A stretch of DNA of 64,000 nt, taken from NCBI RefSeq assembly GCF_022662195.1, contig NZ_JAKMCS010000003.1, forward strand, positions 248,001-312,000, written 5' to 3'. Positions 28,051-36,324 of this stretch are shown piece by piece (positions within the stretch are counted from its first letter, which is position 1; every line of letters starts with the position of its first letter). The DNA is from Aestuariivivens insulae (GTDB lineage: Bacteria > Bacteroidota > Bacteroidia > Flavobacteriales > Flavobacteriaceae). The notes beneath the pieces were generated by a model. The model did no database searches. It was not told the DNA's origin and saw only the letters and a list, made by a program, of their open reading frames with translations. A program made the translations under genes and the position numbers.

Positions 28051-29166
28051 TTAATCCCTACTCAACATTTCCATAGTCACTACTGTTCTAAACCCAATAT
28101 GCTCTGCAGAAGAATCCATGCTTGTTCCCATTTTAGCAGAAGCCCTATAACTTGCGCAATAGGAATCACTACATAAAAAAGAACCTCCTTTAATTATTTT
28201 TTCTTGTAAATATGGATTGTTCGGATTATAAGCTTTATCGGCTCCTTTAGGGTTTTTTGTTAGTCCATTGGTATTGGCAAGCTCTTGATAATAGTTCACG
28301 TTATACCAATCTGAAGTGAACTCCCAAACATTTCCGGCCATATCGTAGAGGCCAAAACTATTTGGCGGATAGGATTTTGCTGGCGCTGTCCTTTCAAAAC
28401 CATCTTCTAAAGTATTATACACTGGAAACTCACCTTCCCAACTGTTTGCCATTTGAGACAATTTAGAACGATCATCCCCCCAAAAGTAAGTAACATCTTT
28501 ATTTTTACCCCTAGCGGCATATTCCCACTCGGCTTCTGTGGGCAAGCGATGGCCAGCCCATTCGCAATAGGCCAAGGCATCTTGATAGGCAATGTGGACT
28601 ACTGGATGGTTATCCTTGCCATCCAAAGTACTTTCTGGTCCGCTGGGGTGCTTCCAATTTACACCTATAGCCCATTGCCACCATTGCGAAAAATCGTAAA
28701 GATTGGGAACAGAAGATTTTGTTTTCTTGAACAATAATGATCCTGGCTGTAATATGCTATCATGTGGTTTTGGTGTACCCTCTGGCAATTGCTTTTTCAT
28801 CTCTTCCCAATTAATATCACGTTCGGCAATGGTAATGTATCCTGTTTCGTCTACAAACTTTTTAAATTGGGCATTGGTAACCTCAGTAATATTCATAAAA
28901 AACCCATCTACATAAACTTCGTGTTGGGGTTTTTCATGTTTCATCGCCATTTTATCTTGTGGTACAGCACCCTGCAAAAAAGTCCCTGAGGGAATCCATA
29001 CCATCCCTTTAGGCGGATTTGCAATAAGACTATCACGCTCGGTCTTTGAAATAATAGCTCCTCTTTCATCATCATTAGACTTTATGGATTCCGATTTTGT
29101 GTTTTTACAAGATACTATCATAAAAACACCACAAATTATTGCAACAAGAAACTTTGAATTCTTCAT
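28051..29166 (-). CDS. Formylglycine-generating enzyme-type lipoprotein (sulfatase activator)
   Basis: 371 residues with a lipobox (IVSC, Cys20). The SUMF1 domain spans about 50-365: GMVWIPSGTFLQG, HPVVHIAYQDALAYCEWAG, RLPTEAEWEYAARG, NSFGLYDMAGNVWEF and GGSFLCSDSYCASYR. Cys332 and Cys337 match the two active-site cysteines of true FGEs, which separates it from FGE-fold proteins without the Cys pair, such as the gliding lipoproteins GldJ/GldK. FGE oxidises the sulfatase Cys to formylglycine using oxygen and copper. Being lipid-anchored, it would act outside the cytoplasm, where the Cys-type sulfatase at 18114 is also sent. Enzymatic function is inferred from motif and context. Confidence 0.85.
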   Translation of the reverse strand: MKNSKFLVAIICGVFMIVSCKNTKSESIKSNDDERGAIISKTERDSLIANPPKGMVWIPSGTFLQGAVPQDKMAMKHEKPQHEVYVDGFFMNITEVTNAQFKKFVDETGYITIAERDINWEEMKKQLPEGTPKPHDSILQPGSLLFKKTKSSVPNLYDFSQWWQWAIGVNWKHPSGPESTLDGKDNHPVVHIAYQDALAYCEWAGHRLPTEAEWEYAARGKNKDVTYFWGDDRSKLSQMANSWEGEFPVYNTLEDGFERTAPAKSYPPNSFGLYDMAGNVWEFTSDWYNVNYYQELANTNGLTKNPKGADKAYNPNNPYLQEKIIKGGSFLCSDSYCASYRASAKMGTSMDSSAEHIGFRTVVTMEMLSRD

Positions 29167-29189
29167 TAGGCTTTTTTAATCTTTAAAGA

Positions 29190-29197
29190 CAAATGTA
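29190..29197 (-). promoter_or_regulatory. -7 box of the FGE-EEP genes
   Basis: CAAATGTA reads TACATTTG leftward, an exact TAnnTTTG match, 23 bp before the FGE start codon. No -33 TTG is seen at the normal distance. Confidence 0.45.
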
Positions 29198-29419
29198 GTT
29201 ATCAATAAATTAAATCACATCTATAGGTTGAAAATATTTAATATTGAAGCTTTAAAGACATTGATTAGAAAATAACAAAAATTCATCTAGAATTATACAC
29301 ACTTATGTATTTGTTAAAAATCCAACTTTAAACCTCCTTCCAAGCAAAGTTTAACACAATACAAAGCACTGAACAACAACATATTAAACCCTTTCAAAAT
29401 AAATATTTATAAAAATTAA

Positions 29420-29451
29420 TTGATTTCTTCAATAATTTTACATTAAATTTG
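29420..29451 (+). promoter_or_regulatory. Promoter of the ECF sigma factor gene
   Basis: TTG at 29420-29422, a 21-bp spacer, then TAAATTTG at 29444-29451, an exact -7 box, 46 bp before the sigma start. The rest of the 331-bp divergent gap (29167-29497) is AT-rich with no ORF. Confidence 0.65.
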
Positions 29452-29497
29452 GTCAAACCATCATAATATTTCACCAACCTAAATTAAAAGCTTCTTT

Positions 29498-30067
29498 TTG
29501 AGCAATATAGCTAGCATAAATAATGAAGATTTCATCAATTCAATTAATGAAGGTGACGTCGCTGCTTTTGAAATATTATTTAACCTATACCAATCAAAAC
29601 TTTTGTTCTTAGCCTCTAATTATATAGCCAATAGAGAGGATGCCGAAGAAATAATACAGAATGTATTTATTAAAATCTGGTCTAAGAAAAATATTAAATC
29701 CAATTTAAACGGATATATATACACGCTCACTAAAAATGCATGCTTAGACTATTTAAGAACCAAAAAGCAACAATTGAATATTGAAAACAATTTACTTCAG
29801 TTAGAAGCTTCCATAAATTATAATGCACTTTCCGATGATGCCGCTTCTTTGGTTCTTGAGAGGGAGTTAAATGAAGCTGTGTTAAAGTCCATCAACCTCC
29901 TTCCTGAAAAATGCAAAGACGTTTTTATTAAGAGTAGAATTGAAGGACTTAAACATAAAGAGATATCAAAAAAAATGAATATTTCTCCAAAAACAGTAGA
30001 AAACCATTTAACAAAAGCCCTTAAACATTTAAGGGTATCGCTTCGAGATTTTTTTCATTTTCTATAA
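29498..30067 (+). CDS. ECF-type RNA polymerase sigma factor of the PUL
   Basis: 189 residues. Region 2 (about 15-80) includes YIANREDAEEIIQNVFIKIW, and region 4 (about 125-180) includes LPEKCKDVFIKSRIEGLKHKEISKKMNISPKTVENHLTKALKHL, an HTH. Translation appears to start at a TTG, because no in-frame ATG exists before the conserved region and a stop lies just upstream. With the FecR and STN-bearing SusC that follow, it forms a typical trans-envelope signalling set: glycan binding at SusC frees the sigma factor to switch on the PUL. Confidence 0.92.
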   Translation: MSNIASINNEDFINSINEGDVAAFEILFNLYQSKLLFLASNYIANREDAEEIIQNVFIKIWSKKNIKSNLNGYIYTLTKNACLDYLRTKKQQLNIENNLLQLEASINYNALSDDAASLVLERELNEAVLKSINLLPEKCKDVFIKSRIEGLKHKEISKKMNISPKTVENHLTKALKHLRVSLRDFFHFL

Positions 30068-30154
30068 CATAAAACTTGTCTCTTCGTAAAAAAACACATT
30101 TCGACTAGGGGATACCCATGGTTAATTTCGTCATATTAATAGCAGACCTTTAAA

Positions 30155-31156
30155 ATGAACAAAAAACAACTTATAAAGTACTTAAATAATGAATTAGATG
30201 CTATCGAAAGAAGAAAAACGATAGAATGGATTAGAAAGCATCCAGACAACCATAAGAAATTCAATATGGTAAAGGCTGAGCATGTTGTATCCACATTTAA
30301 AAACATTCCTAATAACCCAGTAAATAATAGCGTCTTTTTTGAAAGGTTTAAAAACAGTATAAAAAAGAGAAAGCCTAAGAAACTATTATTATATGGATGT
30401 GCTTCTGCAATAGTTATAATAGCTCTTTTATGGAATTCTAGTGTTCTTGTTAACAATTCGGAAACCATTATTCAAAATCCCCAAAAAGCAACTATTGCTA
30501 AATCTGATGGTAGCGTGCGCTTTACTACAAAAAGAGGCGATAGAAAAGAAGTTTATCTACCAGATGGTTCCAAAATAATACTCAATGCAGACAGTCAGTT
30601 GATATACCCCAAAGAATTTAATGACAGCCTAAGGGAAGTTACCCTTGTTGGGGAAGCTTTTTTTGATATTAAAAGAAACATCTACAAACCTTTTATTGTT
30701 AACTCCAACAATCTTAAAATAAGAGTCCTTGGCACTTCTTTTAATGTAAAATCCTATAGCAAGGACAAAAAAATAGAAACCACGCTTGTGACAGGAAAAG
30801 TAGAGCTTATAAAAGACGAAGAGACCCCTATTATATTAGCTCCTTCCCAAAAAGCCGTTTTCTATAAAAAAGAAAACAAGATGGAAATTGAAGAGGTTAA
30901 ATCACACGATGTTGTGGCCTGGAAAGATGGCAGCCTAATTTTTAACAAAACGCCCTTGCATGAAGTTGCAATTGACTTAGAAAGAAAATATAACGTTAAA
31001 ATTAATATTAATTCACAAAAACTATTAAACTATGAGTATACAGGTACATTCGACAATTTAAGTATTTATGAAGTACTTAAGGTGTTAACCATTTCCTCAC
31101 CTATTAAGTACTCTGTTAAAAACAAGGAAATAAAACTCTGGGATGATATAAAATAA
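30155..31156 (+). CDS. FecR-type anti-sigma factor
   Basis: 333 residues. Short cytoplasmic N-terminal domain (1-75) for binding the sigma factor, one transmembrane helix (about 77-95), then a periplasmic FecR domain (TKRGDRKEVYLPDGSKIILNADS, about 118-240) and a C-terminal DUF4974-type domain (about 255-330, FNKTPLHEVAIDLERKYNVKI). The periplasmic end should contact the STN domain of the SusC encoded next. It lies 87 bp after the sigma gene. Confidence 0.94.
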   Translation: MNKKQLIKYLNNELDAIERRKTIEWIRKHPDNHKKFNMVKAEHVVSTFKNIPNNPVNNSVFFERFKNSIKKRKPKKLLLYGCASAIVIIALLWNSSVLVNNSETIIQNPQKATIAKSDGSVRFTTKRGDRKEVYLPDGSKIILNADSQLIYPKEFNDSLREVTLVGEAFFDIKRNIYKPFIVNSNNLKIRVLGTSFNVKSYSKDKKIETTLVTGKVELIKDEETPIILAPSQKAVFYKKENKMEIEEVKSHDVVAWKDGSLIFNKTPLHEVAIDLERKYNVKININSQKLLNYEYTGTFDNLSIYEVLKVLTISSPIKYSVKNKEIKLWDDIK

Positions 31157-31157
31157 A

Positions 31158-31185
31158 GAAAGAGAATGCCTCCACATTCTCTTTC
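31158..31185 (+). promoter_or_regulatory. Strong hairpin between fecR and susC
   Basis: A perfect 11-bp stem GAAAGAGAATG (31158-31168) with CATTCTCTTTC (31175-31185) around a 6-nt loop, beginning just after the fecR stop. No T run follows, so it is not a normal terminator; an mRNA stability or processing element that uncouples susC from sigma-fecR is possible. Confidence 0.5.
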
Positions 31186-31237
31186 CAGTTCAAATTATCA
31201 CTCCGGAAAGTAATAACCCTCTAAACCAAACAAAATT

Positions 31238-34200
31238 ATGAAAAAAAATCTTTTACGGATTATGAAAATTTACATGCTCTTACTTTTTGTTACCATGACA
31301 AGGCTTTTTGCTGTTGAGGCCAATGGACAAAATGTTACAATTGATGTGAAGAACATTGAACTTGAAAAAGTTTTCGCTGAAATAGAAACGAAAACCGAAC
31401 TCAATTTCTTTTACAACAACAGCTTAATTGACGTAACAAAAAAAGTGTCTTTGGAAGCAAAAGACCAAGAGCTTACTCAAGTTCTTAACAACTTGTTTGA
31501 AACCACCAATATAGACTACAGGCTATTAAAGGACCAAATTATATTATTCCCTAGAGATAATACGTCTATTATTGAAGTTATTGACGACCTTGTAAACAAC
31601 GAGAAGTCTCATGAAGAAATTAAAACATTCTTTGAAAGTGTACTTCAAAATGAAATCAAAGGAACTGTAACCGATACTAATGGAGCCCCTGTTCCTGGGG
31701 TAAACATAATAATTAAGGATACAACAGTTGGAACACAAACAGATTTTGATGGGAATTATACCATTCAAGCATCAAAAGGCGATATTTTGGAATTTTCGTT
31801 TGTAGGTTTGAAATCTGTTTCGGTTACCGTAGGGGACACAAACTCCATTGATGTGGTTATGGTTGAAGATGCCGAAAGTTTAGACGAAGTTGTAGTAACT
31901 GCGCTTGGTGTTAAACGGCAAAAAAAATCATTAACCTATGCTACTCAAAATGTAGATGTAGATGGTATAGATGAGGCAAGACCAAATCAAAACTTAGTAA
32001 ACAGCCTATCGGGTAAAGTAGCTGGTTTATCAATTCAGCGTTCAGGAAATGGTGTTAGCGGTGCTTCCAAAGTTGTACTAAGAGGTAATAGATCAATTGC
32101 AGGCAGTAGTCAACCGCTATACATTGTTGATGGTGTTCCACTAGGAGGTGATATTTCTGATTTAAGTCCAGATGATATAGCATCGATAAACGTACTTAAA
32201 GGAGCTAATGCAGCTGCTCTTTATGGTGCCCGAGCAAATAACGGAGCTATAATCGTAACAACAAAGTCTGGCAGTAAAGATAGAGTAAGTGTTGATTTAA
32301 GCTCTACAATTACCACCGAAACAGCCAATATCCTCTTCGATTATCAAAATCAATATGGCCAAGGAAGTGGCGGTGTTTACAATCCTGCTTCTTTAGGCTC
32401 CTGGGGACCTTCTTTAGACGGCAGCTCTGTTGCACACTGGTCACCGAGTCCCGAATTAAGTACTAACCCTTATGCTTATTCTGCTCAGAGAAACAATGTT
32501 AAAGATTTTTTTAATACTGGAGTTAGTATTGCCAATAACATCTCTGTACGTTCTGGAAGTGAAAAGAACCAAACCTTTTTTGGTTATACAAACGACATAA
32601 AAAAAGGAATTGTTCCTGGAAATGAATTAGAAAGACATAACGTAAGCCTAAAAATTGATAACAAACTAATTAACGATAAATTAAACCTAAGCGCAAAAGT
32701 TAACTACATAAGAACAAGTATTGATAATCAATTAGACACTGGAGAAAGCTTTGCAAATCCATTACGCCATGCCTACAGACTACCTAGAAACATTAGAACA
32801 TCTGATATTCGTACCTTCGAATATATTGAAGCAGCCACCGGAAATATAAGACAGAATTATTGGGACCCCGGAAATAATGGTGGCGCTAACCCTTACTGGA
32901 CCATTAACAGGAACTTAAATGAAATTACAATCAATAGAGTTATAGGCTATCTTTCTCTCACTTATAATTTTAATGACAATTTAAGTTTGCTTGCAAGGAC
33001 ATCTGTCGATCAACAAACAAATTCCCGAGAGGATAAAGATTACAATGATTCTTATATTATTGCTGATAATGGAGAATACCTTACTGAAAATGGGAATTCT
33101 TTGGAATGGAACTCTGATTTTTTATTAACCTATACCAAAGAAATAAATGATAAACTTTCCTTTGACCTTAGCGTAGGTGGAAACCATAGGATTTCTAATT
33201 TTAAAACCGTGTCTACAAGCAATGGCGGATTAAACGCTGCTAATATTTTTGCCATTAGTAATGCGTCCAACTTAACAGCAAGCCAAACTTTAGGCCGTAA
33301 AGAGGTTAACTCTTTATATAGTTTTGGTCGGTTAGGCTATAATGATGCTCTTTTCTTGGATTTGACCTACAGAAGCGATTGGAGTTCTACTTTACCCAAA
33401 GCAAATAATAGGTTTGACTATTTTTCTGCTGGTGTAAGTGCTGTTGTCTCAGACTTAGTATCATTGCCTGATTTTCTTTCTTATTTAAAACTAAGAACTT
33501 CTTATGCAGAAGTAGGAAATGATACAAAAGCCTTCAGCTTGGTAAGGACCGCTAACTTAGTTCCTGGTGGTTTCATACAACTATCAACAACACTTCCTAA
33601 TGCCAACTTAAAACCAGAACGTACAAAATCTTTTGAATTCGGTTTTGATGCACGCTTTTTAGAAAACCGCTTAGGCCTTGATTTTACGTATTATAAAACC
33701 AATAGTATTGACCAATTATTTGGCCAACAAGTTACCACTACATCTGGTATCTCTACCAAATTTATAAATGGTGCAGATATTCAAAATAACGGTATTGAAT
33801 TAATCTTAACGGGTACACCAGTAAAAACAGAAAACTTTTCTTGGGATGTAGCAGTAAACTTTACCAAAAACAATAGCAAGGTTACAAGATTAGCAGAAGG
33901 CATCAAAAGTTTAAGCTTTGGTGGTGAATTTGTTAGACAATTTAAGCTAATTGAAGGTGAAGCATGGGGAACTATATTTTCCAGAGGATTCCAAAGAGAT
34001 GATCAAGGAAGAGTTATTGTTGGCTCCAATGGAGTTCCATTAATCACCTCCGGTCAAGATGTTAACATTGGAAACTACAACCCCGATTGGTTGGGTGGTA
34101 TAAGCAATACTTTTAGGTATAAAAATTTCAACTTAAGTTTCTTAATTGATATCCGCCAAGGTGGACAGGTAGTGTCATTCACCAATGCTATTTTACTTTC

Positions 34201-34630
34201 TGACGGCGCACTTAACAGAACCCTAGCTGGCAGAGATGGCTCATTGGTATTTGGCCAGAACATATTTTCTAATAATACTGCCGTGACAGAAGATGGATCC
34301 CCTAATAATATTCAAGTTGACTCTGAAACTTTATGGGCAAACTTAGGCGGTAGAAATTCCCCTGTGGGAGAAGCTTTCGTTGAAGATGCATCAAATATTA
34401 GAATGCGTGAAATTACATTAGGATATAGTTTTAAACAATCGTTGCTAGACAAGACCCCCTTTAAAAAGGCTAAAATATCTTTGGTTGGCAGAAATTTATT
34501 CTTCTTTTCTAACAGCGCTACTGTCGATCCAGAAGTTGTTACAGGCACTGATACAAGTGCAGATGGATTTGAATCATTTGCGCCTCCATCCACAAGAAGT
34601 ATCGGATTAAATTTAAAATTAGGATTCTAA
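31238..34630 (+). CDS. SusC-like TonB-dependent outer membrane glycan transporter with STN signalling domain
   Basis: 1130 residues. Signal peptide (1-31), STN domain (about 33-105) for signalling to FecR, carboxypeptidase-regulatory-like domain (about 137-212, GTVTDTNGAPVPGVNI), plug domain (about 215-345, including LDEVVVTALGVKRQ, QPLYIVDGVPLGG and GAIIVTTKSG), and a 22-strand barrel to the C-terminal SIGLNLKLGF. It imports oligosaccharides across the outer membrane using TonB energy, paired with the SusD encoded 7 bp downstream. The STN domain marks it as a signal-transducing receptor, matching the ECF sigma/FecR pair before it. Confidence 0.97.
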   Translation: MKKNLLRIMKIYMLLLFVTMTRLFAVEANGQNVTIDVKNIELEKVFAEIETKTELNFFYNNSLIDVTKKVSLEAKDQELTQVLNNLFETTNIDYRLLKDQIILFPRDNTSIIEVIDDLVNNEKSHEEIKTFFESVLQNEIKGTVTDTNGAPVPGVNIIIKDTTVGTQTDFDGNYTIQASKGDILEFSFVGLKSVSVTVGDTNSIDVVMVEDAESLDEVVVTALGVKRQKKSLTYATQNVDVDGIDEARPNQNLVNSLSGKVAGLSIQRSGNGVSGASKVVLRGNRSIAGSSQPLYIVDGVPLGGDISDLSPDDIASINVLKGANAAALYGARANNGAIIVTTKSGSKDRVSVDLSSTITTETANILFDYQNQYGQGSGGVYNPASLGSWGPSLDGSSVAHWSPSPELSTNPYAYSAQRNNVKDFFNTGVSIANNISVRSGSEKNQTFFGYTNDIKKGIVPGNELERHNVSLKIDNKLINDKLNLSAKVNYIRTSIDNQLDTGESFANPLRHAYRLPRNIRTSDIRTFEYIEAATGNIRQNYWDPGNNGGANPYWTINRNLNEITINRVIGYLSLTYNFNDNLSLLARTSVDQQTNSREDKDYNDSYIIADNGEYLTENGNSLEWNSDFLLTYTKEINDKLSFDLSVGGNHRISNFKTVSTSNGGLNAANIFAISNASNLTASQTLGRKEVNSLYSFGRLGYNDALFLDLTYRSDWSSTLPKANNRFDYFSAGVSAVVSDLVSLPDFLSYLKLRTSYAEVGNDTKAFSLVRTANLVPGGFIQLSTTLPNANLKPERTKSFEFGFDARFLENRLGLDFTYYKTNSIDQLFGQQVTTTSGISTKFINGADIQNNGIELILTGTPVKTENFSWDVAVNFTKNNSKVTRLAEGIKSLSFGGEFVRQFKLIEGEAWGTIFSRGFQRDDQGRVIVGSNGVPLITSGQDVNIGNYNPDWLGGISNTFRYKNFNLSFLIDIRQGGQVVSFTNAILLSDGALNRTLAGRDGSLVFGQNIFSNNTAVTEDGSPNNIQVDSETLWANLGGRNSPVGEAFVEDASNIRMREITLGYSFKQSLLDKTPFKKAKISLVGRNLFFFSNSATVDPEVVTGTDTSADGFESFAPPSTRSIGLNLKLGF

Positions 34631-34637
34631 AAAAGAC

Positions 34638-36212
34638 ATGACAATGAAAAACACAATAATAAAATCAATTATAGTATTCTTTACGCCTATTATAATATTC
34701 AATTGTACTGGCGATTTCGAAGAACTGAACACCAATCCGCTAACTTTAAGTACCGATAAATTAGAAAGTAGCCAAGCATTACAAGCTCAGGTATTTGCCC
34801 AAGCCCAATACACATCGGTAAATGGTTTACACTGGCGCTTCCAAATATCTCAAAATTTGTTCTCAGACATTTGGTGCCAGTACTTTGCAACCACCGCATC
34901 TGGATTTGACTCCGATCGCTATGTACAAGTAGGTAGATGGGCAGATTTAGCGTGGAGCTCCTTTTATGGAGAAGCTGCTCCTCAAGTAAAATTAATAGAA
35001 GACCTATCCGCTGCCAATAGTAATGATGTAGGTAATGCCATGGCAAAAATATGGCGAGTACATGCTTACCATAGAATTACAGATTATTGGGGACCAGTCC
35101 CTTATAGCCAATTTGGAAATGAAGAGTTATCCGTTCCATACGATTCTCAAGAAAGCATCTACACTGATTTCTTTACAACTTTGGATGATGCGGTTAGTAA
35201 ATTAAAAGCAAATTCTGGAGCTACTTCATTCGCTGCAGGCGATCGCATCTACGGCGGAAATGCAGACAAGTGGCTAAAGTTTGCAAATAGCCTTCGTCTA
35301 CGTTTGGCTTTGAGAATTAAATATGTTGATGCAGCAAAAGCCAAAAGCGAGGCTGAAAAAGCGGTGGCTGATGGTGTATTTTTAACAAATGACGATAATG
35401 CCAGTGTGGTTGTCGATGACACCAATAGAAATCCTTTAGAGACCATTACCGATTGGGGAGAATTTAGAATGAGCGCTACCATGGAAAGTATCTTAAAAGG
35501 TTATGACGACCCTCGTATTAGTGCCTATTTTGCGCCTGCTATAGATGGTGATTCCGATGGTGATGGGAATCCCTATGAAGGCTTATTGAATGGCCAAACT
35601 AAGGTCACTTTACAGACCAGTCAAAATGCTAGCCATTCAGATTTGGCAACAAAATACATCGATGTGGCCAAAGGAGGTGAAAACCCTCCAATAGAAATAA
35701 TGAATGCAGCTGAAGTATTCTTCTTAAGAGCTGAAGGAGCATTGGAAGGATGGAACATGGGTGGAACCGCCAGCGACTTATATGCCGATGGTATTAGAAT
35801 GTCTATGGCTCAACAAACAGGAGCTAGCGCCTCTGATATTGAAGCCTACATAACAAGTAACAATGTACCCGTCCCTTATGCTTCTGGAGCTATGCCTGTA
35901 ACAGATATCCCTGTAGCATTTTATAGCGACCCAGAAAAACAACTTGAACAAATTATAACACAGAAATGGTTAGCATTATATCCAAATGGATGGGAAGCCT
36001 GGGCTGAATTACGAAGAACAGGATATCCAAAGCAATATGCAAGAGTTCAATCTGAAAACCCTGATGTTGCCGCAAATGAAATTATGAGAAGAATGATCTA
36101 TACAACTAGTGAATTCAACACAAACTCAGAAGCAGTAAATGCCGCAATAGCAAGTCCTGAATTAGGAGGGAATGATAAAAACAACACCAAATTATGGTGG
36201 GATAAAAAGTAG
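34638..36212 (+). CDS. SusD/RagB-like outer membrane glycan-binding lipoprotein
   Basis: 524 residues with a lipobox (IFNC) and the typical early segment FEELNTNP. The family is alpha-helical with TPR-like parts: HAYHRITDYWGPVPYSQ, ADKWLKFANSLRLRLALRIK, PIEIMNAAEVFFLRAEGAL and QKWLALYPNGWEAWAELRRTGYP. It forms the lid on the SusC barrel and captures the glycan at the cell surface. It looks closest to the SusD-like_2 branch. ATG at 34638 or two codons later are both possible. A strong terminator follows. Confidence 0.96.
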   Translation: MTMKNTIIKSIIVFFTPIIIFNCTGDFEELNTNPLTLSTDKLESSQALQAQVFAQAQYTSVNGLHWRFQISQNLFSDIWCQYFATTASGFDSDRYVQVGRWADLAWSSFYGEAAPQVKLIEDLSAANSNDVGNAMAKIWRVHAYHRITDYWGPVPYSQFGNEELSVPYDSQESIYTDFFTTLDDAVSKLKANSGATSFAAGDRIYGGNADKWLKFANSLRLRLALRIKYVDAAKAKSEAEKAVADGVFLTNDDNASVVVDDTNRNPLETITDWGEFRMSATMESILKGYDDPRISAYFAPAIDGDSDGDGNPYEGLLNGQTKVTLQTSQNASHSDLATKYIDVAKGGENPPIEIMNAAEVFFLRAEGALEGWNMGGTASDLYADGIRMSMAQQTGASASDIEAYITSNNVPVPYASGAMPVTDIPVAFYSDPEKQLEQIITQKWLALYPNGWEAWAELRRTGYPKQYARVQSENPDVAANEIMRRMIYTTSEFNTNSEAVNAAIASPELGGNDKNNTKLWWDKK

Positions 36213-36230
36213 TTTAGTTAATTTAATGAT

Positions 36231-36271
36231 AAAACGCCTATAGAATAGTCTCATTTTACAGGCGTTTTTTT
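36231..36271 (+). terminator. Terminator after susCD
   Basis: A 9-bp stem AAAACGCCT (36231-36239) with AGGCGTTTT (36260-36268), running into seven T. Confidence 0.88.
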
Positions 36272-36324
36272 CATTAAAATGATACTGCAACAATTTCCTA
36301 ATTAATTTTAAAAATCAAAATAGA

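Noticed and set aside
28051-29166. GldJ/GldK-type gliding lipoprotein (same FGE fold)
   Set aside because: Both FGE active-site cysteines are present and no gld genes are nearby, while a Cys-type sulfatase is in the locus.
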